Below, in pieces: positions 11,642-20,014 of a stretch of DNA of 64,000 nucleotides. Origin of the DNA: Herpomyces periplanetae. Lineage: Eukaryota; Ascomycota; Laboulbeniomycetes; Herpomycetales; Herpomycetaceae. Each line of letters begins with the position of its first letter. Position 1 is the first letter of the stretch. Below the pieces are notes generated by a model that saw nothing but the letters and a program-made list of their open reading frames with translations, was not told where the DNA came from and did no database searches. The position numbers and the translations under genes are program-made. Location of the stretch: assembly GCA_009733715.1 (NCBI GenBank), contig WMKJ01000060.1:1-64000 (forward strand), read 5' to 3'.

Positions 11642-14422
11642 ATGAATGAAGAGATAACCAGATCAGCGCTTTCGATAATTGGAAAAGAGTATCCATCAGG
11701 ACGAGGGTGTCTTTCGACGAATTCGATGAATGTATACGCATTGGCGGCAGATCCAGATTTGGAGAATGCATACTTGAATCAACATCAAGCACTTCCGGGA
11801 TTAATGAATATATTGCAAGGTAGTTTGGCTTCACCGTATATTGAAAATGGGTCGGGGTACGTTCAAACAAATGGACAAACGGTTCCAGTTGGTGGCCATC
11901 GATCTCCTGGCATACATCAGCAACCTATATCACCCTTGATTCATCATCATTCTACCACTGCGTATCAACAATCGGGCCACAGGTCCATTCAAGAATTACC
12001 GTCGATGAACGTTATTCAAAATTCCGAAGAAAATGAAAAACATAGTGCAGGGTTGGAGTATATAAATTATAATTCATTGCCCATGGAGACTAATAGGATA
12101 CTTGGATCACCTTTACAATCAATTCCTGGAGGACTTGTAGAATTTCCTGAGGTATTGACGAGTATGCCGGTGAAGTCTGCGCCGTGTATGCAAATGGAAG
12201 AGACATCGTATTCGACAATGCCCCAGCATGTAAATGCGTATAAGGGTATGACGATTCAGGAACTTGATGGGAATGGGGAAAAGAGTACGATTGGAAGTAT
12301 TCCCGAAAGAGTTGAGATTCCTGTATTACCTAGATCGGCGCTTGTGAAAGGTAGTACCTATGCTAATAAAGATGAGGCGCAATTGGATCAAGAAGCGGAA
12401 GTTTTATGGGTTAACTTGAGAAGATGTCCTCAGTATATTCGATATAGGGCAAGGCAGCCTAAGAATAGTGATAACTCAGAAGATCAAAAATGGCCGGATG
12501 TTATGGAATTTGCATTTTGCAAAGCATTAGTAGCATGGCCACCTATGGGACGCAAAAAAACGACAACATCAACGGATAGTAAACATCGGGGACGTAATGA
12601 GTTAATTGCGGATGCAATTCATAGATGGACGGGGAAAAAGCGTACGAGAAAACAGATAAGTAGTCATATTCAAGTTCTTAAACCTATGATTGAAGATGAT
12701 CCTGAGATAGCACAACATTTTTTTTCGGATCATCCAAGTTCACTGAAAGCTCGGCTTAACAGTGTTATAAACAGTGTAAGAAGTTCGAAGCATGCCCAAT
12801 TGTTGCGGAGACGTGATGTGAAGAAGAGAACTCGTTCGGAAAGTCTTAATTTAGTATCACGACAGTTAACGTATCCATCTGAGAGTGTCGCAGTCCCAGG
12901 GTATACTGGTTCACTTGAGCATGGAATTGGAAATATGACGAATAATCCAGTGTCAAATTCAATAGAAGCAAATACACTTAGCAATTCCATATTGAATGGT
13001 TTATCCATACCAGGGCGAACCGATGGAAATGCTGGAATAACTTTACAATCTCAAGATATTACGGGTCAAGATGATGATAAGTTTACTGCAGGATTTAATT
13101 TTACGATGAATCAGTCACCGGATATGTCAGAATTTCTCGGGACATCACATTTATCCCATCGATCAATTAATATGTCGTCGTTAGTGAATCCATCAGCAAC
13201 AACATTAACTACATCAAGCCATGGATCGACAATCTCAACCAGTGCAATTAACAATTCAACAGTAACGACGACAGCGACGGTGACAACACCAACGCCAGCA
13301 ACTCTGATGCCGGTTAATCTACAACCTGTACGAGCCATGTACATGTTTATTCCCGTGATGTTTGGAATGTTTGTGCGAGAACCGTTCAAGGATCAAACGA
13401 GCTATTTACACAATTTTACAAACTTTATAGCTTACTCCCAGCTTCCCCAGATACGGTTAGGCGAAATCACCAGTTTGAAATGTCGCTTTCCCGGGATTCT
13501 GAACGAATTAATCAGTGGTCGATTAACCTGTCAAACCATCTTCTTTACGGCCAAATTACGCATCACGCCTGATTGTGTTCCCCGAAATCAAGAAACGGAA
13601 TTGGGCATCCAGTTCGAGTTTCTTTCGTCACCCATGCTTACAAGTCCTTCCAAACAATCTATAGTTTCAACACCGGCCATTCCAGCTACGTGCACAAATT
13701 CAAATGGTTTTACTGCCAATGGAGTATGTGTTGACTACCCCGCGGGAAATGTTAAATCCCAACATGTTGCATATTATCATGAAAATTCTACCCCAATCTC
13801 TCTATCACAGGTAGCTCCAAGTGTGGTAAATAACCAGCTAAATTTGAATTACGTTGAAGTCGATTTAACTTCGTACACTACGTTTGAACAAGTCACCAGT
13901 TTTTTTGACGATGGTCATCTTGTAAGTCGTTCTCACAGTCCGGTTGATTATGATGCAACGTTTGGTCGACTTGGAAATGTTCCATTTGGATCGGAGTATT
14001 GGGCACGAAGACTTCCCGAATGGATTGCCATGTTACGAAGTGTTGAAGCAACGAGTGGCCAAGCATGTGAAGATCTTGTTCGCAAGAGTATCTTACGTTT
14101 AACGGCTGTTCAAGAGATCTGGAGCGTGGCGCGGGCGCCTACAGTTTCAACGTACGTTAATCGTACGCCAATCAATGGTAATAACAGCTGTAAAAATGGT
14201 GATGTACCACTAGAAAAATTCGGGGAGTCTGACCCTGGATGTGATCAACATACTCTTAAACGAAAGTGTATTTTAGCCTTACTCTGGACGTTTGATTTAG
14301 CTGCGCCTACTGAGGCCGGTTTTACTACCTGGCGCTTTGTCGTTGGTGATATTCCTCAAAACGCCCTTGGGCCGCCGCCGCCGCAACAGATTCCCGGCAA
14401 CATTATTTGCCAGACTGGTTAG
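11642..14422 (+). CDS. TEA/ATTS-domain transcription factor (AbaA/Tec1/TEAD family)
   Basis: This is a nuclear DNA-binding regulator; fungal members (AbaA, Tec1) control conidiation or filamentation. The protein is 926 aa from the ATG at 11642; the frame is open further upstream only through a TTG codon. The TEA domain spans about residues 278-358, beginning WPDVMEFAFCKAL, with GRNELIADAIHRWTGKKRTR and RKQISSHIQVLKPMIEDDPE; the RTRKQxSSHIQVL recognition helix is fully conserved. An Asn/Ser-rich N-terminus (residues 1-250) and a Thr/Ser run (nt about 13198-13320) flank it. The C-terminal half contains a more ordered segment starting MYMFIPVMFGMFVREPF, of unknown fold to me. It ends 287 bp from the convergent CTNNBL1 gene. 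I do not assign AbaA or TEC1 because only the DNA-binding domain is diagnostic. Confidence 0.9.
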   Translation: MNEEITRSALSIIGKEYPSGRGCLSTNSMNVYALAADPDLENAYLNQHQALPGLMNILQGSLASPYIENGSGYVQTNGQTVPVGGHRSPGIHQQPISPLIHHHSTTAYQQSGHRSIQELPSMNVIQNSEENEKHSAGLEYINYNSLPMETNRILGSPLQSIPGGLVEFPEVLTSMPVKSAPCMQMEETSYSTMPQHVNAYKGMTIQELDGNGEKSTIGSIPERVEIPVLPRSALVKGSTYANKDEAQLDQEAEVLWVNLRRCPQYIRYRARQPKNSDNSEDQKWPDVMEFAFCKALVAWPPMGRKKTTTSTDSKHRGRNELIADAIHRWTGKKRTRKQISSHIQVLKPMIEDDPEIAQHFFSDHPSSLKARLNSVINSVRSSKHAQLLRRRDVKKRTRSESLNLVSRQLTYPSESVAVPGYTGSLEHGIGNMTNNPVSNSIEANTLSNSILNGLSIPGRTDGNAGITLQSQDITGQDDDKFTAGFNFTMNQSPDMSEFLGTSHLSHRSINMSSLVNPSATTLTTSSHGSTISTSAINNSTVTTTATVTTPTPATLMPVNLQPVRAMYMFIPVMFGMFVREPFKDQTSYLHNFTNFIAYSQLPQIRLGEITSLKCRFPGILNELISGRLTCQTIFFTAKLRITPDCVPRNQETELGIQFEFLSSPMLTSPSKQSIVSTPAIPATCTNSNGFTANGVCVDYPAGNVKSQHVAYYHENSTPISLSQVAPSVVNNQLNLNYVEVDLTSYTTFEQVTSFFDDGHLVSRSHSPVDYDATFGRLGNVPFGSEYWARRLPEWIAMLRSVEATSGQACEDLVRKSILRLTAVQEIWSVARAPTVSTYVNRTPINGNNSCKNGDVPLEKFGESDPGCDQHTLKRKCILALLWTFDLAAPTEAGFTTWRFVVGDIPQNALGPPPPQQIPGNIICQTG

Positions 14423-14709
14423 TTATCGTGAGTGTATGTGACTTCTCGTGTCTTTGTTCCGTTACTTGTAAAATTATGCCCACGGTCCGTCTAAATTGGT
14501 GCACCTTTTGTCATTTTACCTTAACTTTGTGTATTCTTGCTCCCCCTTTGTACAGTCTGGTGTAGTAGGTGCAGATGTATTACCATCTTTTATCCATTCA
14601 TGATCTCTCATACGTTAAATATACCCATGTTCCTCTTCCCTCTCTTTCAAGTACCATTCCTTTCTTTCATCCCTCGTCACTCCCACGTATATATACGATC
14701 CTGCTAAAC

Positions 14710-16755
14710 TCAACCATCCAGCGTATCGATTAACGTTTCCAAAAGATCCCGTTCAGCGCGATTATCCATAAGATCTTGCGCAAGACTATCGGGATGATGA
14801 GGTGAATCAGTTATGCATGAGTCGGGAGTTTCGTCGGTCAAAAGTCCAGCAGTTATCTCATCCGCTTTAGCTCGAAGTGATTCACCAATACACGTTAACC
14901 ATGTTTGGCCTTGTAAATTTAGTACATGAGTTATAAGTTCCGCGACCGTATCATCTTCTATGCGTAACCATGCACATATTTCATGACACATGCGTAGCGC
15001 GTATAATCCCGCATTTAACCGTCGCAGGGTAGCCAAATTCTCCCGGTGAGATATAGTCTGGAGAGTTGGCGAAAGATTTAGCGTAGCCTGGGTATCAATT
15101 GTGTGTATCCGTTGGGCAAAAATCCGTTGCAACGCGAGCAGCCGACGAACAAACAAATGATCGGATTCTACACATTTGACTAGTAAACGAAGACGTGGTG
15201 AAGGCTCACCCTGATGCATCGCCGTTAGGGTATCTTTAGTATCGCAATAGTCGTGCGGCAACTGACGAAATAATGCGATAAGTATGCCTAAAATATGCTC
15301 CACTGCTTCTACGTTTGCACGTTTTTCGCGAGCCAGCGGATCATCTACCACGGCAGCCGTAGAGGCAGCCTCTGTCGCCTCACGGTTTAACTTGTCCAGT
15401 TGGGCAACGGGTTCAACGTTCCGGGTATACCGTGTAAAGTGAGCGAATAAGAACGGTAGTCCACCCACGGTAACAAAGCGTGTAGCTAAGGCTAAATTAA
15501 CATCCCCGAAACCCGTCAGCGCATGATCCAGAACGCGTAAAGCGCGAAAACGTACGCGTACAGATCGTGCATCTCGAAGCATTAGAATGAGTAATTCAAT
15601 CCCTTCGGCGTGCAATAAGGCTAATTTTCCCGGTACACTAGCGACAAGGGTAGCGCATACACTCCATAAATTTTCCATGTATTCACTTTCTACGCTATCC
15701 AAGCTTCGGGGATCTGAAAATCGGTACGGCGCAAGTAACTGAAGAATCGTATCAAGTCCGTTTACGTCTGTAACATCGGCACAACGATACACGATAACGC
15801 TGGAGACCTGACATAGTATGGCCAGAACTTCTGCAGCGTATTGACGATTAAAGGCTATACTACCCGTAATTTCATGGTCATATTTCCGTTGTATACGCTG
15901 TATAAGCCAAGTTAACAAGTTAGTATCACGACCTAAACGCGCGGCTAAATTGGCACGAGAGCACAACGCTTCGATTAACTGAAGCGTCAACGTTACACCG
16001 TTAATGTCACCTTCGTCACCAGAAGCTTCGTTTAAACGAAATAAATTAGCCGTGCAAAGTGAAATGATATCAGCTTGTACAGCGGCGTCCACCAAACTGT
16101 CCCACTGTAGCGGCGTAGCGGCAACTTCATCGTCAAGCCATTCCTTTAAAACTTCTACAGCTCGTATAGCTATATCGGGATTCTCGTGCGCCAGTAGGTT
16201 AACAACACATGCTACACCGCCTAAACGTGCAAATTCATCGTAACACGCTGGGCGTTCAGCTAGTACGGGTAAAGCCCGTAGTTCATCGTCAAGGTTAGCC
16301 TCTGATTCAAGGAATAAGGTTGGATCATCCGAATATTTGGCTCGTTTAGCCTCATTCTCCCGTATACATTTTTCCAAACGATGGTATAACTGCCGCGTCC
16401 ACGTTTGATTATCACTCTTGACCGCTTTGTCCGCGGTGTTTGACACGTTAGTAGATTCAACGTACGATAGGGCTTCCCGTGTTTGAATGCTCATTCCACT
16501 ACCGAAAAATCGTCCTTCATCATCATCTCCTGAATCCTCACTGGCACTATCATCGTTCTTATCATCCGGGGCTATAGCATCCACGTCGACGCCCATATCA
16601 TCTGGCAACGCGGGTCCAGCTTCATCATTATCAACGCTTGTAGCTTTGAATGATACACCGTAGTAATCGGCCGGATTATGACTTATTTGCGCTGTTGTAC
16701 GTTTTGATGTGTTAACCCCGGCGTGCTTAAATAAATCGTCGATATTTGTCGCCAT
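14710..16755 (-). CDS. CTNNBL1: Beta-catenin-like protein 1 homologue, spliceosome-associated ARM-repeat protein
   Basis: In other organisms CTNNBL1 is an armadillo-repeat protein that associates with the Prp19/CDC5L spliceosome subcomplex in the nucleus. The single-exon frame gives 681 aa from ATG 16755 (MATNIDDLFKHAG); an in-frame ATG at 16824 would add 23 unlikely residues. An acidic N-terminus (DDKNDDSASEDSGDDDEGR) is followed by family landmarks: FLESEANLDDELRALPVLAE, LGGVACVVNLLAHENPDIAI, ARLGRDTNLLTWLIQRIQRK, YAAEVLAILCQVS, YMENLWSVCATLVAS, FRALRVLDHALTGFGDV and LRRLNAGLYALRMCHEICAW. The length exceeds the human protein (563 aa) mainly through the N-terminus and inter-helix inserts. 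Budding yeasts lack this gene, so its presence agrees with the intron-rich genes nearby. Its start lies 182 bp from the divergently oriented tRNA-Arg gene. Confidence 0.92.
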   Translation of the reverse strand: MATNIDDLFKHAGVNTSKRTTAQISHNPADYYGVSFKATSVDNDEAGPALPDDMGVDVDAIAPDDKNDDSASEDSGDDDEGRFFGSGMSIQTREALSYVESTNVSNTADKAVKSDNQTWTRQLYHRLEKCIRENEAKRAKYSDDPTLFLESEANLDDELRALPVLAERPACYDEFARLGGVACVVNLLAHENPDIAIRAVEVLKEWLDDEVAATPLQWDSLVDAAVQADIISLCTANLFRLNEASGDEGDINGVTLTLQLIEALCSRANLAARLGRDTNLLTWLIQRIQRKYDHEITGSIAFNRQYAAEVLAILCQVSSVIVYRCADVTDVNGLDTILQLLAPYRFSDPRSLDSVESEYMENLWSVCATLVASVPGKLALLHAEGIELLILMLRDARSVRVRFRALRVLDHALTGFGDVNLALATRFVTVGGLPFLFAHFTRYTRNVEPVAQLDKLNREATEAASTAAVVDDPLAREKRANVEAVEHILGILIALFRQLPHDYCDTKDTLTAMHQGEPSPRLRLLVKCVESDHLFVRRLLALQRIFAQRIHTIDTQATLNLSPTLQTISHRENLATLRRLNAGLYALRMCHEICAWLRIEDDTVAELITHVLNLQGQTWLTCIGESLRAKADEITAGLLTDETPDSCITDSPHHPDSLAQDLMDNRAERDLLETLIDTLDG

Positions 16756-16937
16756 ACATGCATCCACACATACGCGCAACCGCACGCAGAATTGTTTATC
16801 ACCCTTTGTAATAGGGTAGTTCAATGTTGGATGAAGTATTTGAATCGCTATTTTAACTCAGTTTAGTTGCGCATTTCCATTCGTTGGACTTAATTTTTAT
16901 CACCACTTATATACTTTAGCACCCGGTCCTAGGTGAT

Positions 16938-17037
16938 GTCCCTGTGGCCTAATGGTCAAGGCGTCGGACTTCTACGGGTCGGGGAGGAAGTATCGAGGGA
17001 TATCCGAAGATTCAGGGTTCGAATCCCTGCAGGGATG
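16938..17037 (+). tRNA. tRNA-Arg(TCT) with a 27-nt intron
   Basis: The acceptor arm GTCCCTG (16938-16944) pairs with CAGGGAT (17030-17036), with a G-U at pair 1-72. The A box TGGCCTAATGG starts at 16945; the D stem GCCT pairs with AGGC. The anticodon stem TCGGA (16964-16968) pairs with TCCGA (17003-17007) around anticodon TCT (16971-16973). A 27-nt insertion at 16975-17001 lies exactly at the canonical 37/38 intron site. The T arm is CAGGG-TTCGAAT-CCCTG (17013-17029). The discriminator base is G. A run of ten T follows shortly downstream. Exact intron ends are inferred from stem pairing. Confidence 0.95.
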
Positions 17038-17043
17038 GGGGTG

Positions 17044-17053
17044 TTTTTTTTTT
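17044..17053 (+). terminator. RNA polymerase III terminator of tRNA-Arg
   Basis: A T10 run begins six bases after the discriminator base of the tRNA, the usual distance and form of a Pol III stop signal. Confidence 0.9.
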
Positions 17054-17175
17054 CCCATACCCCAAATGCGTGGGGGAAGACGTTTTGCCGACAAAGGTTT
17101 GAAAATAAACGGTTTAACTGAAAATGAACAAGTTGAGGAGTTTAGTTTGGCAAAAAGAGTAGGTTGACGTGTACA

Positions 17176-18375
17176 TTAGCGCAGTACAATGCATGCCCAA
17201 GTGGGGGGCTTGAGTTGACCATTGGCCAGGGGGATTCCGATTATTTTGCACGGCTGAGCGCGACAACCCCAACGAAGTGAGCAGGTAAAAGGTTTAGAAG
17301 GGGATTTCAACATAAGATACCGATTCAGCGTCTGAAGTTGAGCAGGGGATGATTTAGACACGTTACAGTGTAAGTCACAATGAGAAAGGACGGGGGCAGT
17401 GGATGATCGTGGTGAACGTGTACGAACATTTTGAACAATTTTGCGAGAAACGTAGGCAAAGCGAAAGGGGAGATAAGTTTTGCCACGGTAAACAGGATGA
17501 CTTGAAAGTGGGCTAAGAACAAAGCAGTGAGATAACTGAGAGGCGATTTTTCGCGAATAAATGAGCATTGTGTTCAAGGGTGTACGCCAGAAGCGTGTAC
17601 GGCGTGACAGATATTTAGATGAGGTACGACAACAACGTGGAAGTGCCACACCGCTATCATCGCTATCGGAACCTGCATATGTATGGGAATGGGAGTGTGC
17701 GTGGAAGTTCAAAGAATCAGAGGATGATGTATAGTCAAAAGAAGACCAGAAAGCACGGTTACGAGAGAAAGAGTATTCACAACCAATAAGGGATTTTAGG
17801 CGCCGAGGGGACAAACCTAAAGCGCTAATGTTATGTATGTGATCTGTAACTAAGCGAACGAGAAAGTTTGTAATTTCAACGCGTACAACAAGATTAAATG
17901 ATATACGAGGAAAAGAAGATGAAGGCTTTACAAGTGGAATGACAATGGACAGGTATACAGTTGGACAAGTCGATGAAGATAAAGGATTAATAGACAGAAA
18001 GCAACGAGGTGATGATGAAAAAGACGATACAGTGGAAGGTGAAAGAGGAAGATTCAAGAAATGACAGTTACCAACACGAAGGTTTTCACAAACCGAAGGG
18101 AAAGAGTCCGATGCAAAGTGAACGGCATGCCCGGGTAAAGGATCAGCAAGACAGGCAGATATTCTTGCTAAATGATGAATAGGAAAGTCATGACAAAGTC
18201 CGCTAGTACATGGTACGATATTAGTAGTAAGAGCTGTGTTAACGCTAAACGAGGATGACTCTAGTGTATATTTAAGTAGGGAAGAAAAATCAAGAGTAGC
18301 AGAAGATATTATATTGGATAACTGATAAGATTTGGAAGTGGACGATTTAGGACAGCACGGACAGTGAGATTTCAT
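17176..18375 (-). CDS. Hypothetical protein, 399 aa, family not recognised
   Basis: A minus-strand frame of 399 codons starts at the ATG at 18375 (MKSHCPCCPKSSTS) and ends before the tRNA; the same frame is open to 18600, where it would overlap the GWT1 stop by 41 bp. Codons look used rather than random: third positions vary and rare repeats are absent. The sense strand is pyrimidine-rich, which lowers stop-codon frequency, so length alone is weaker evidence than usual. The best-structured segment is LVVRVEITNFLVRLVTDHIH followed by NISALGLSPRRLKSLIGCEY. A His/Ser stretch (FHAHSHSHTYAG) and an acidic patch (SDSDDSG) follow. It is Ser- and Cys-rich, without clear membrane spans. It lies 184 bp downstream of GWT1 on the same strand; it could also be a long 3' untranslated region. 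Confidence 0.45.
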   Translation of the reverse strand: MKSHCPCCPKSSTSKSYQLSNIISSATLDFSSLLKYTLESSSFSVNTALTTNIVPCTSGLCHDFPIHHLARISACLADPLPGHAVHFASDSFPSVCENLRVGNCHFLNLPLSPSTVSSFSSSPRCFLSINPLSSSTCPTVYLSIVIPLVKPSSSFPRISFNLVVRVEITNFLVRLVTDHIHNISALGLSPRRLKSLIGCEYSFSRNRAFWSSFDYTSSSDSLNFHAHSHSHTYAGSDSDDSGVALPRCCRTSSKYLSRRTRFWRTPLNTMLIYSRKIASQLSHCFVLSPLSSHPVYRGKTYLPFRFAYVSRKIVQNVRTRSPRSSTAPVLSHCDLHCNVSKSSPAQLQTLNRYLMLKSPSKPFTCSLRWGCRAQPCKIIGIPLANGQLKPPTWACIVLR

Positions 18376-18559
18376 GATAGCGGGATTAGCTGAATTGATA
18401 AAAGGCGAATTCCAAGGTGACCAGAAGGGAAAAGGTAGATGACATTGAGAAGGATTTATGGAAGAAGAGAGACGGAACGCACTGGAGAAAAGGGAGAAAA
18501 CAAATGGGCAGACGGTTTCAAGAGCGAACAATAATGTGGGAAGAATTGACGCAGAGAAA

Positions 18560-20014
18560 TTAAATTGAAAAAGGTAAAAAAGCGAACAAACATAAGACAA
18601 GCATATAAATCGACAAAATGGTAAAAGAGAGTAAACATGAAAAAGAAAGGATATGAGTTGAGAAAGTCAAATTCATCAAGCCCGTCAACACATTTGCAAG
18701 TAAAAAAATTAACATTGAACGATGATTAAAGTAAGATAGGAGAGGACTGATGGTAAGTTCAGTGGAACGAGAAGTAGTGATTAAGAATGAGAGGGAGATA
18801 CATTGGGAGAAAGTTTGAACGAGAGAGTGAAGGATAACCAAATATAGATTGAAGCATGAAGATAGGGAGATGTAAGTAAAGTTAACCAAGCGACGGGAAG
18901 ATTGAAATGAGTACGAAGCGGGAAAGCAGTTGAGCAGTAAATAAAATATTACCCAAATGAGAAATCGGTAGAATAATTGTTTCGGAAACGGATGAGTGGC
19001 TGTCGTTGGGATTGATTGAAATGCAAAAATGAGAGAGCCAGCATCACGACCGGCGAGGAACAATGAAGAATACCCGATCAAAGAAAATATACCTTCCCGG
19101 TTTTGGGAAAAAAGTGATGTACGGGGAGCGTGTAGAATAAAGTTTTGTAACGGGGTGAAGTTTAAAAAGAATTGATAAGACAAGGCTATAAAGATCGCCG
19201 TAAGTAGATCGATAAGACCAGGTATGAAGAATGTAACGAGACGGAACCGACGAGTAATACTATCAATAGCGTAGATAATGAAAGGAAGACATGCGAGAGT
19301 GAGGAAGAAATTCCAGTGAACACCGTATTCGGAGACATGTTCAGCATAATTGGAGACTTTGACCATGAGTAAGCGCAAAAAGGCTAGAAGAATTAAGGGA
19401 ATGTTTTTTCGAATGGTTTGTGAAAGTGAAATTTGAAAGTAGTGCCTTCGAGCAGAGACCAAACCGCCAGAAAAGACAAAACAACCTACGCCCATGTCCA
19501 TGAATGATGAACCCCAAGTTTCCACTTTGGCGAATCGACGAGGGAAAATTGGAAAATCAACAGCCAGGATGGAAAAGCAAGTTAATAGCATCATGGCACC
19601 CCTGTAAAGTGAGAGATGTGAGCAACGGGCAGAGACTCTGGATTGGGAAGATTGATAGGGACTGTGAACATTATTAGGAGGATGATGATGATAATAGGAA
19701 AGAGTATTAGAATGGGTTGGAAGTAGAAAAAGCAGCAAAATGATGATGAATAACCCTAAAACAGTAATATGGGAGTAATTGGAGAGGATGGTAAAATTAA
19801 GTAGAGGAAATTGGCAAAATAAAAGTATGTCAATTAAACGAGAAAGTAAATTGTAAGACTGTAAACGAACAAATTTGGCGGACAAAAGAGAACGAATAAG
19901 CAAGCAGATGGGGAAGATTGAGGTAAGTAAGAAAATTTCCCAGACCGGACCACCCGATAAGTTCGACACGAAGTCCTGCTTAAGCAATTTTTGTTGGTTT
20001 GATTGAAGTTGCAT
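18560..20014 (-). CDS. GWT1: GPI-anchored wall transfer protein 1, GlcN-PI inositol acyltransferase
   Basis: GWT1 (PIG-W) transfers an acyl chain to the inositol of glucosaminyl-phosphatidylinositol in the ER during GPI-anchor synthesis; fungal GWT1 is the target of manogepix. The product is 484 aa from ATG 20014 (MQLQSNQQKLLKQDFVSNLS); yeast Gwt1 is 490 aa and has the same opening, KxxFVxxLxGG. An in-frame ATG at 20104 is less likely. The protein is almost entirely hydrophobic, consistent with about 13 membrane spans. Signature blocks are YRGAMMLLTCFSILAVDFPI, FPRRFAKVETWGSSFMDMGV, EHVSEYGVHWNFFLTLACLP, FSQNREGIFSLIGYSS and SRRLVNFTYI, ending in LLANVLTGLMNLTFST. No intron is needed to match the family. 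Confidence 0.96.
   Translation of the reverse strand: MQLQSNQQKLLKQDFVSNLSGGPVWEIFLLTSIFPICLLIRSLLSAKFVRLQSYNLLSRLIDILLFCQFPLLNFTILSNYSHITVLGLFIIILLLFLLPTHSNTLSYYHHHPPNNVHSPYQSSQSRVSARCSHLSLYRGAMMLLTCFSILAVDFPIFPRRFAKVETWGSSFMDMGVGCFVFSGGLVSARRHYFQISLSQTIRKNIPLILLAFLRLLMVKVSNYAEHVSEYGVHWNFFLTLACLPFIIYAIDSITRRFRLVTFFIPGLIDLLTAIFIALSYQFFLNFTPLQNFILHAPRTSLFSQNREGIFSLIGYSSLFLAGRDAGSLIFAFQSIPTTATHPFPKQLFYRFLIWVIFYLLLNCFPASYSFQSSRRLVNFTYISLSSCFNLYLVILHSLVQTFSQCISLSFLITTSRSTELTISPLLSYFNHRSMLIFLLANVLTGLMNLTFSTHILSFSCLLSFTILSIYMLVLCLFAFLPFSI

Noticed and set aside
16952-17167. Plus-strand protein frame across the tRNA
   Set aside because: It is the translation of the tRNA-Arg gene and its flank.
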